From contig JAFUGG010000013.1 of assembly GCA_017469525.1 (NCBI GenBank), forward strand, positions 221,568 through 285,567: a DNA stretch of 64,000 nucleotides, read 5' to 3'. The notes under the pieces were generated by a model. That model was not told the DNA's origin, did no database searches, and saw only the letters and a program-made list of their open reading frames with translations. Made by a program: the position numbers and the translations under genes. Positions 57,045 to 64,000 of the stretch are shown one piece after another. The first letter of the stretch is position 1. Each line of letters begins with the position of its first letter. Origin of the DNA: Bacteroidaceae bacterium (GTDB lineage Bacteria; Bacteroidota; Bacteroidia; Bacteroidales; Bacteroidaceae).

Positions 57045-58840
57045 TGGAGGATATCATGTTTTTAGGCTTGAATGTCTATGCCTGGATTACGATAGTTACT
57101 CTCCTGGGCATCTTCCTGATGATGGCCCGCACGCGAGTGCCTGCTGAGGTAACATTTCTGGGAGCACTCACCATATTGCTCGTCACTGGAGTGGTGACAG
57201 AGGAGGAAGGCATGGCAGGCTTTGGATCTGAGCCCGTTGTTGTCCATGCCGCATTCTTCGTAGTCATTGCCGGACTAATGCAGACGGGTGTTCTCTATTG
57301 GCTCACAAAGCATGTACTGGGCAATCCCAAGAACTACAAGAATGCCATTCTGCGTCTGATGGTACCAATCAGTGCACTGGCTGCATTACTCAACTCGGTA
57401 AATGTCGTGGCATTGTTCATCGACACCGTGAAGATATGGGCACGCAAGCTCGACATCCCTGCCTCAAAGCTGCTGCTGCCCTTGAGCTATGCTGCATCAC
57501 TGGGTGGTATGTGCACCATTTTGGGCAACTCGTCGAACCTGGTCATTGCAGGTCTTTATGCCAAGCAGACGGGCCAGCAACTCAACCTCTTCGAACCGTT
57601 GCTACCAGGAATAGCACTTACCATTGTGGGCATACTGCTCGTCGTGGCTTTGCAACGTTTCATACCCAAGCGTGAATCGCCCGAGCAGTCTTTCGAGACG
57701 ACTTCCGATTATACAGCCGAGCTGCTTGTGCCTACAGACCATCCCTCCATTGCAGAGACTGTGGATGAAGCCGGTCTGTACAAAATCAAGGGCGGTTCGC
57801 TGGTTGAGATAGTACGCTTCGACAAGGAGATTATTATGCCCGTGAGTCCCGACGAGCCCTTGATGGGCGGCGACCGTCTGGTCTATGCCGGACAGATAAA
57901 CGAGATTCTCGAGCTGAAGCGCAGCCACGGACTTGTGGTGGCAGACCACCATGTGTGGAGCATCAACGAGATTGACACCAAACGGAAGATGCGCACGGCT
58001 TACGTTGACTTCGGAAGCGACCTCATTGGTACGAAGATGACAGAGAGCGAATTCGAACGTGAGAACGATTTGGTGCTTGTGGCTGTAGCCCGACAGGGAA
58101 GACGCGTGGAGGGACAGCCTCGTGAAATAAGACTGCAAGCCGGTGACTCTTTATTACTGGAGTGCCCGTCTAACAGTGACAAGAAGATAGAGCAGGACAA
58201 TCGCCGACGCCTGACGTTCTTCGATTCGCACTTCGTCCCACAGATTGGACCACGGACTGTCACGGCTACCGTTGTGCTTGTTTTGATGTTCCTTCTTTCA
58301 TCGCTGCATGTATTGCCGCTGATGGCTACGACGATGCTGGCTGCCGGAGCCATGTTGGTGTTCAAGTGCTGTCGGATGGACCGCGTGCTGACATACATCG
58401 AATGGGACATATTGCTCATTCTGGGCTCGACGGTAGTGTTCTCTTCGGCTATTGCAAAGACAGGCATTACAGATGCCATAGCCACGGGTATTCTTGATGC
58501 CTGCGGTTCCAATCCATACGTTGTGATGGCAGTGATGTGCCTGCTGGCCTCCGTCGTAACAGAGTTTGTGAGCGACGTGGGCAGCGCAGCTGTGTTCTTC
58601 CCCATCATCTGGCAACAGGCTCAGTTGCTGGGCTGCAATCCCATGCCCTTCGTCATGTCGCTGATGCTGTCTGTCATCATCAGCTTCGCCTCGCCCATCG
58701 GTTCCAGCACACACATCCTCATATACGGACCTGGCTCCTTCCATTTCTCCGACTTCGCAAGGCTGGGAGTCATCATGCATTTGGTGTTGCTCACTGTCTG
58801 CCTCCTGCTTGTAAACCTGATCTATCCTCTATACATATAA
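57044..58840 (+). CDS. SLC13-type permease with TrkA-C domains
   Basis: 598 residues. Two sets of about five helices flank a cytoplasmic part of about 190 residues with two TrkA-C-like domains (LYKIKGGSLVEIVRFDKEII, and DLIGTKMTESEFERENDLVLVAVARQGRRV). The SLC13/CitT motifs ILGNSSNLVIAG and SPIGSSTHILIYGPGSF are present. Carries dicarboxylates, sulfate or similar anions; not decidable here. The ATG shares one base with the SpoIIE stop (TAATG), so it belongs to the same operon. Confidence 0.88.
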   Translation: MEDIMFLGLNVYAWITIVTLLGIFLMMARTRVPAEVTFLGALTILLVTGVVTEEEGMAGFGSEPVVVHAAFFVVIAGLMQTGVLYWLTKHVLGNPKNYKNAILRLMVPISALAALLNSVNVVALFIDTVKIWARKLDIPASKLLLPLSYAASLGGMCTILGNSSNLVIAGLYAKQTGQQLNLFEPLLPGIALTIVGILLVVALQRFIPKRESPEQSFETTSDYTAELLVPTDHPSIAETVDEAGLYKIKGGSLVEIVRFDKEIIMPVSPDEPLMGGDRLVYAGQINEILELKRSHGLVVADHHVWSINEIDTKRKMRTAYVDFGSDLIGTKMTESEFERENDLVLVAVARQGRRVEGQPREIRLQAGDSLLLECPSNSDKKIEQDNRRRLTFFDSHFVPQIGPRTVTATVVLVLMFLLSSLHVLPLMATTMLAAGAMLVFKCCRMDRVLTYIEWDILLILGSTVVFSSAIAKTGITDAIATGILDACGSNPYVVMAVMCLLASVVTEFVSDVGSAAVFFPIIWQQAQLLGCNPMPFVMSLMLSVIISFASPIGSSTHILIYGPGSFHFSDFARLGVIMHLVLLTVCLLLVNLIYPLYI

Positions 58841-58886
58841 TAACGAGTGAACTTCATTAACTACTAAAACTAATATTTCTTAACCT

Positions 58887-61313
58887 ATGAAAGCAAAATA
58901 CCTAAGCCTGCTCCTTGCAGCAGCACTGATGAGCCAGACACCCGTCATGGCTCGCGAGAAACAAGACAAGCCAAAGACCGAGCAAACGAAGAAAAGCAAA
59001 CGCACGCTCTTTGGGAAAAAGAAGAAAAAGGGTGAAGCACCTAAGGACAGCACCAAGGTGGAGAAACCCAGCGTGGACCGCAAGGGACTCTTCCACGTGA
59101 CGAAGACGAAGGCGGACTGGTTCTTCGAGATTCCCGACTCACTCATCGGCCGTGAGTTCCTCACCACGACGCGCTACACCTCTACCCCATCGAACAGCGG
59201 AAAGTTCGGTGGCGAGCTGGTCAACGGCAATACCGTCTATTTCGAGGTTGCTCCCGACGACCGCTTGCTGCTTCGCGTCAGCCTGCTCATCAACTATGCC
59301 GACACGACGCAGAACATCAACCGCGCCATCACCATCAGCAACGAGAACCCCATCATCGGCTCCTTCAAGGTGGAGAGCCACAAGGGAGGCATCTATAAGA
59401 TAAAGGTGAACGACTTCTTTGGTGCGGACAATCCTGCCATCGGGCTGCCTAAGAGCGTCAAGGACGGCTTTGGATTGCAGGGACAGATAGGCGACGCTTC
59501 GTATATCGAGGACATAAAATCCTTCCCTCTCAATACGGAAATCCGCCTCATCAAGACGTTTGCCAGCAACGGGAAAGTGCTCCCGACGAACTATATGACT
59601 GGTCGTGCCACCTTCGGCCTCAACATCAGTTTCATCCTTTTACCTGAGAAACCGATGATGCGACGCTACTTCGACCCCCGCGTAGGCTACTTCACCGACG
59701 ACTTTACAAGCTACAGCGACGACCAGCAGCGCGTTGAGCAGAAGCGTTTCGTCACGCGTTGGCGACTGGAGCCGCGTCCCGAAGATGTCGAGAAGATGCG
59801 TCGCGGCGAACTGGTTGAGCCGATAAAACCCATCGTCTATTACATCGACCCAGCCACTCCAAAGCAATGGCGCAAGTATCTCATCATGGGTGTGAACGAC
59901 TGGCAAGCTGCCTTCGAGCAAGCAGGCTTCAAGAATGCCATCCGTGCTGAGGAGTGGCCAGAGAACGATTCAACCATGAGCATGGAGGACGCACGCTTTA
60001 GCTGCATCCGCTACCTCGCCAGTCCCATCGAGAATGCTTACGGTCCGAACGTCCACGACCCACGCACCGGCGAGATACTCGAGAGCCATATCTGCTGGTA
60101 TCACAACGTGATGAGCCTCGTCCACAACTGGTACATGGTGCAATGCAGCAGCATAGACGAAGCAGCACAAAAGATGAACTACGACGAAGAATTGATGGGT
60201 CAGCTCATCCGCTTCGTGTCGAGTCACGAGGTGGGACACACGCTTGGCCTTCGCCACAACTTTGGCAGTAGCAGCACAGTGCCCGTCGACAGTCTGAGAG
60301 ACAAGGCGTGGGTGGAAGCGCATGGTCATACGCCATCGATCATGGACTATGCGCGCTTCAATTACGTTGCCCAGCCGGAGGACGGCATCGAGCACGTAGG
60401 CATCTTCCCACGCATCAACGACTACGACAAATGGGCCATTAAATGGGGTTACACGCCGATACTCGGAGCTAAGGATGAGGACGAAGACCACAAGATGCTT
60501 GAACCTATGACCCTTCAGGCGCAGAAGAACAAGCGACTTTGGTGGGGCGACGGAGAGAGTTCACAAGGTCGTCTCGACCCGCGCCGCCAGACGGAAGACC
60601 TCGGCAACGACCCTGTGAAGGCCAGCTACTACGGCATACTCAACCTGAAACGCGAGCTTGTCAAGCTGCCGGAATGGACGTTGGACAACGACAAGGACCT
60701 TTACTGGAACGACATCGAAACGATGTACGGCCAGATACGCAGGCAGTTCCTGCGCTACATGGGACATGTCGTCCGCAACATCGGCGGTTATCAGATTACA
60801 TTCCAACCCAAGGGCTCGGCCGAAGACGTGTATGTGCCCCAGCCTCTCGCTGGGCAGAAAGCGGCACTTAGCTTCGTAAGTGAGCAAGTCCTGACTGAAC
60901 CCGTTTGGCTCCGCAACCTGAGCTATGCCTATCGCATCAGTTCCAATCCGCAGAACCTCACCAACTATGTGGGCGAGAGCGTCATGACAAGTCTGATGGA
61001 CAGACTCGATGCACTCAACGACCTCTACAAGCCCGCCGACTATCTTGCCGACCTTACGAAACTTGTATTCGCAGAGTTGGACAGTCGCGCAAAGGTTAGT
61101 CCCTACCGCAAGGTCTTGCAGGACACGATGCTCCTCCACTTGACGCGAGCCTACGGGAACGGCAATCAGAACATCCGTCCCGCTGTGCTCTACACCCTCC
61201 AACAGCTCGAACGCAAGACAAAGACAGCCAGCCAGAGCGCTTCCGACGCGGAGACTCGAACTCATTGGGCAAGTCTATACGACCAGATAGACCGTCTGCT
61301 CAACTGGAAATAA
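58887..61313 (+). CDS. Zinc-dependent metalloprotease, DUF5117/DUF5118 type
   Basis: 808 residues with a signal peptide (LSLLLAAALMSQTPVMA) and a long basic linker (KKSKRTLFGKKKKKGEAP). The zinc site HEVGHTLGLRH at about residue 447 is the extended HExxHxxGxxH of metzincins; IMDYARFNYVAQPEDG follows, as in the family's Met-turn. N-terminal DUF5118/DUF5117-like regions (WFFEIPDSLIGREFL, VYFEVAPDDRLLLRVSLLINY) precede it. Secreted or periplasmic; substrate unknown. Confidence 0.9.
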   Translation: MKAKYLSLLLAAALMSQTPVMAREKQDKPKTEQTKKSKRTLFGKKKKKGEAPKDSTKVEKPSVDRKGLFHVTKTKADWFFEIPDSLIGREFLTTTRYTSTPSNSGKFGGELVNGNTVYFEVAPDDRLLLRVSLLINYADTTQNINRAITISNENPIIGSFKVESHKGGIYKIKVNDFFGADNPAIGLPKSVKDGFGLQGQIGDASYIEDIKSFPLNTEIRLIKTFASNGKVLPTNYMTGRATFGLNISFILLPEKPMMRRYFDPRVGYFTDDFTSYSDDQQRVEQKRFVTRWRLEPRPEDVEKMRRGELVEPIKPIVYYIDPATPKQWRKYLIMGVNDWQAAFEQAGFKNAIRAEEWPENDSTMSMEDARFSCIRYLASPIENAYGPNVHDPRTGEILESHICWYHNVMSLVHNWYMVQCSSIDEAAQKMNYDEELMGQLIRFVSSHEVGHTLGLRHNFGSSSTVPVDSLRDKAWVEAHGHTPSIMDYARFNYVAQPEDGIEHVGIFPRINDYDKWAIKWGYTPILGAKDEDEDHKMLEPMTLQAQKNKRLWWGDGESSQGRLDPRRQTEDLGNDPVKASYYGILNLKRELVKLPEWTLDNDKDLYWNDIETMYGQIRRQFLRYMGHVVRNIGGYQITFQPKGSAEDVYVPQPLAGQKAALSFVSEQVLTEPVWLRNLSYAYRISSNPQNLTNYVGESVMTSLMDRLDALNDLYKPADYLADLTKLVFAELDSRAKVSPYRKVLQDTMLLHLTRAYGNGNQNIRPAVLYTLQQLERKTKTASQSASDAETRTHWASLYDQIDRLLNWK

Positions 61314-61322
61314 ACATGAAGG

Positions 61323-61354
61323 GCAAGCTTCTGACGAGGCTTGCTTTTTTTTTT
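61323..61354 (+). terminator. Rho-independent terminator of the metalloprotease gene
   Basis: GCAAGC, 10-base loop, GCTTGC, then a run of ten T. Ten bases after the stop codon. Confidence 0.85.
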
Positions 61355-61898
61355 GCTTTTACCCAGACAGCAATAATTTAATTTCCTCGGATACCAAAAA
61401 AAAGATTAATATCTGAAGGCGATGCACGGCGTCGTTTCTGCCGACGAACGATGATTCTGCTTCCGTTTTGCTTGTGCCTGAGACTCAACACGACAGGGAG
61501 GAGGGTTTGCACATACATGTAGATGCAATTGCATGTACATGTAGATGCAATTGCATCTACATGTATGTGCAAACAACCCATGCTGCAACCTGGGGCATCC
61601 CGAGATGTAAAAACTATTAATGATTATCCATAACCTTACCACATTTGTATGCTTCGACACATGGCTTTTTGCGCTCCTGCAAAACATGTGCTCTGGAGGC
61701 AATGCCAGACCAGACCTGGGCTGACAGCTTATCAGCCTTACATACTGTAGTAAGACCTATATGAATTCTCTATTAGTCCTCTATAAAAACTGTATGCTAT
61801 AGGATAGAAACCATAGAAAATCCACTGAGAATTTAGCTAAAGTGAACCTGCAAGCCAATATTTTTAACATTCTTTCTCCAATCTTCAATTAAATTTCA
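61355..61898. other. Intergenic region before the BspA-like gene
   Basis: About 540 bp holding the 70-bp palindromic 22-bp array (61505-61574) and the -33/-7 promoter at its right end. No protein-like frame; small frames through the array are accidental. Confidence 0.55.
61505..61574. repeat. 70-bp palindrome built on a 22-bp-period array
   Basis: The unit core TACATGTAGATGCAATTGCA starts at 61514 and 61536, and TACATGTA again at 61558. The whole 61505-61574 segment is its own reverse complement except for one pair (G61535/G61544). As RNA it would form a 34-bp-paired hairpin; as DNA it could extrude a cruciform. Confidence 0.95.
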
Positions 61899-61906
61899 TA
61901 TCTTTG
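61899..61906 (+). promoter_or_regulatory. -7 box for the BspA-like gene
   Basis: TATCTTTG, 57 bases upstream of the ATG at 61964. Confidence 0.6.
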
Positions 61907-61963
61907 TCCGCAGAAACATTTGAAATACACCACAACGATAACTAACCAACAAATCACTATACT

Positions 61964-64000
61964 ATGAAGAAATTAGTTACTCTTTTTTTCCTCCTTGTAC
62001 TGGCAATGTCCTCCTATGCACAGGAAACAGTTTACACCTACGACTTCGAGGACAGCATCAACCCCTTTACCGACGACAGCCGCATCACCAGTGCCATCGA
62101 ATACAATGCCACTGCCGACGGCAACGTGCTGGGATGGACATGTGCGAACAACGCTCAGAACGGCTACAGTTTCTCGCATTTCGATTTCACCTCCCTCCTC
62201 GACAAACCGGAAACGGTGAAGATAGAGTTCGACTACTACAACACAGCCGGCGGCCGTTCTGTCCTGGTCATCGGCGATGCCAGTGTCCGCGGCACCACCG
62301 GCGGCAGCAGCAAATATAAGTACAACCTGACGGGTGCCATCTTCTATATCGGCTCAAACAAGGACAAATCCTTTATAGGCGAGGAATACTTCCCCCTGGA
62401 ATCCAAAGTCGGAGAACTTGGCGTAGAGGAAGGCCTCTCTGGCAGATGGCTGCACGTCACTGTGACGGTCAACACCGAAAGCAGAACTGTGGCCTGGACC
62501 GTGGCCGACATTTCCGGCCCGGAGCTAAGCAGCGGCTCGGCTGCCTACTACTCCGATGATGCAATAGATTGCACGCAGATCGACGTCTTCGGATGTATCA
62601 ACGACAGCCATTGCTGCATGATGGACAACCTGACCATCACCAACTACAAGAGCAACGCCCAGTATGCCGACTATACTGTCCGCTACGTCGATGAGGGCGG
62701 AAACGAGCTGAAGCCCTCGCGCACCGGCAACGGGAAGGTGGGCGGACATGCAACCTTGCTTCCCAGCGACATGGAGCCTTTCTACTCAGAAGACGGGACG
62801 ATGAAGTACTTCTACGTCAGCGACAACAGCGACAGTGAAGTGATTGCAGAGCAGGGAACCCTCATCTCCGTCCTCTTCCGCGAGGCTGAGACATGGTATG
62901 CCGTGCTCGACTGCGTGACGGACGAAGACGTGCCTCTGGCCCAGCTCACGGGCACATTCCTCGAAGGCGACGAGCTGACGCTCTATCCGTCGCGTGGCTT
63001 TGAGTATGCTGGAGCATACTACATGACGCCTGCCACTTATTATAATGGCGCTCCCTTCACCTTCCCGGGCTCCCTTCAGCCCGTTCAGGAGGGAGGCAAG
63101 ACTTGCTTCAAGGGCAAACAGGTCTATACGAAGGATGCCAACGTAGCCTACTACTCGGAGTTCGAGCGCCTGGCTCTTCCCCAGACGGACGAGGGCCATG
63201 GCACAGGACTGGGACAGCTCTTCGGCACAGTCAACAGCTGGTACAGCTTCTCTGGCTCTTATTTCGACCGCTTCTCTGGAGGTCGCGGCATCCGTCTCGA
63301 CGCAGAGTCATACGTCTGGACAGAGCCTGTCTCCGAGGCAGGAACCTATCGCGTGACCATCTATGGCCGCAATGACGTGAGTGCTGACGCCACCGAACCC
63401 TACAGGCTCGGCTTGCGCGATGCCGAGGGCAACGTCACCTACTTCGTTGGCCTGACAATCCCTTCTTGGAATTCAGCCGCAACCGGCCACAGCATCGTAC
63501 AAGATGTCGTAATTCCGCAGGGCTATTCGCTCGTTGTGATGAACCCAAGCGAAAGCAACAAAATCTCGCTCGATGACATCACGCTGACGAAGATTGTTCC
63601 TTCCGTTTGCTACACTGAGTTCGTGGAAGAGACGGGCACCCTGACCTATTACTATGACAATAAGAAGAGTTTACGCTCGGGTGTGACTGAAGTGTACGAC
63701 CCCGTAAACAACCCCGATGCCGTGCGCTTCACTGGCTACTACAAGAAGGTAACCAAGGCCGTCATTGATCCGTCGATGAAAGACGCGCCCCTGACTTCAA
63801 TGAGGAATATGTTCTATGGCGGCTTCCATCCCGAAACATTCGTAATGCAATCACTGAGGAACATGACGAGTATCGAAGGGCTGGAGAACCTCAACACATC
63901 CACCGTCACGGACATGAACAATATGTTTGGCTTGTGCCAGTCGCTGACGACACTTGACCTTAGCTCGTTCAACACTTCCAAGGTGACAACTTTCAATGGC
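61964..64000 (+). CDS. Secreted BspA/DUF285-type surface protein, cut by window edge
   Basis: 679 residues visible. Signal peptide KKLVTLFFLLVLAMSSYAQ, then a beta-rich jelly-roll-like region (VYTYDFEDSINPFTDDSR, CCMMDNLTITNY), a second similar module around FTFPGSLQPV and YSLVVMNPSESNKISLDDITL, and at the end BspA/DUF285 repeats (MRNMFYGG, NTSTVTDMNNMFGLCQSLTTLDLSSFNTSKVT). Such proteins are cell-surface or secreted and bind host or matrix proteins in oral relatives. Length and C-terminal sorting signal lie outside the window. Confidence 0.82.
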   Translation, partial: MKKLVTLFFLLVLAMSSYAQETVYTYDFEDSINPFTDDSRITSAIEYNATADGNVLGWTCANNAQNGYSFSHFDFTSLLDKPETVKIEFDYYNTAGGRSVLVIGDASVRGTTGGSSKYKYNLTGAIFYIGSNKDKSFIGEEYFPLESKVGELGVEEGLSGRWLHVTVTVNTESRTVAWTVADISGPELSSGSAAYYSDDAIDCTQIDVFGCINDSHCCMMDNLTITNYKSNAQYADYTVRYVDEGGNELKPSRTGNGKVGGHATLLPSDMEPFYSEDGTMKYFYVSDNSDSEVIAEQGTLISVLFREAETWYAVLDCVTDEDVPLAQLTGTFLEGDELTLYPSRGFEYAGAYYMTPATYYNGAPFTFPGSLQPVQEGGKTCFKGKQVYTKDANVAYYSEFERLALPQTDEGHGTGLGQLFGTVNSWYSFSGSYFDRFSGGRGIRLDAESYVWTEPVSEAGTYRVTIYGRNDVSADATEPYRLGLRDAEGNVTYFVGLTIPSWNSAATGHSIVQDVVIPQGYSLVVMNPSESNKISLDDITLTKIVPSVCYTEFVEETGTLTYYYDNKKSLRSGVTEVYDPVNNPDAVRFTGYYKKVTKAVIDPSMKDAPLTSMRNMFYGGFHPETFVMQSLRNMTSIEGLENLNTSTVTDMNNMFGLCQSLTTLDLSSFNTSKVTTFNG

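Overview
The window is chromosomal DNA from a member of the Bacteroidales, most likely a Prevotella-like genus (Prevotellaceae). The evidence is: repeated Bacteroidota -7 promoter boxes of the form TAnnTTTG, often a few bases upstream of starts; lineage-restricted families (DUF4836, DUF5063, DUF5687, a DUF6057-like protein, an UpxY/NusG paralogue, DUF5117-type zinc metalloprotease); a PPi-dependent phosphofructokinase; and a BspA-like repeat protein. I saw no rRNA, tRNA, CRISPR array, transposase or phage genes. Genus-level placement is inference.

Layout. 1-3.0 kb: 3' truncated dnaX (-), divergent from an ftsB/divIC-like gene and a small membrane protein (+), then a solitary NusG/UpxY-like gene (-). 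3.3-7.9 kb (-): a porin, a frameshifted DUF6057-like membrane protein and a lipoprotein beta-propeller carrying a CxxCH haem motif. 8.1-14.2 kb (-): complete leucine operon leuA-leuC-leuD-(second LeuA/citramalate synthase-like)-leuB. 15.0-16.8 kb (+): Na/Pi cotransporter. 16.8-19.3 kb (-): pfp and a membrane-anchored GH25 lysozyme. 19.4-31.1 kb (-): a 1411-residue surface protein, a kinase/RapZ/nucleotidyltransferase triple fusion, an ABC permease and ATPase, DUF4836, rsmE and an MFS nucleoside transporter, possibly one long transcription unit. 31.4-33.9 kb (-): rlmI, a 3'-5' exonuclease and DUF5063. 34.1-37.3 kb (-): a decayed gene, then a compact restriction-modification-like pair (DUF262-HNH plus EcoRI-type adenine methyltransferase) behind a strongly structured leader. 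38.2-39.9 kb (-): acyl-CoA ligase. 40.1-45.7 kb (+): ftsK, lolA-like, trxB, DUF5687. 45.9-48.6 kb (+): ABC ATPase, outer-membrane protein, Gate-domain permease. 48.6-58.8 kb (+): valS, cytidylate kinase-like, then a tight six-gene signalling cluster: STAS, RelA/SpoT synthetase, small-molecule kinase, HD hydrolase, SpoIIE phosphatase with an anti-sigma kinase domain, and an SLC13/TrkA-C transporter. 58.9 kb to the end (+): zinc metalloprotease and a right-truncated BspA-like surface protein.

Three things stand out. First, six intergenic spots carry short tandem arrays with unrelated sequences but exactly the same 22-bp period and internal dyad symmetry; one is a 70-bp palindrome with a single mismatched pair. 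Second, the STAS/alarmone/SpoIIE cluster joins a partner-switching module to separate (p)ppGpp-type synthetase and hydrolase genes. Third, low-complexity or palindromic intergenic-type repeats appear in-frame inside conserved genes (rlmI twice, an ABC ATPase, ftsK, valS). The methyltransferase with an EF-hand/dockerin-like loop and a leader that could pseudoknot over its start is a further candidate for new biology. All functional calls are from reading the sequence; no database search was run.
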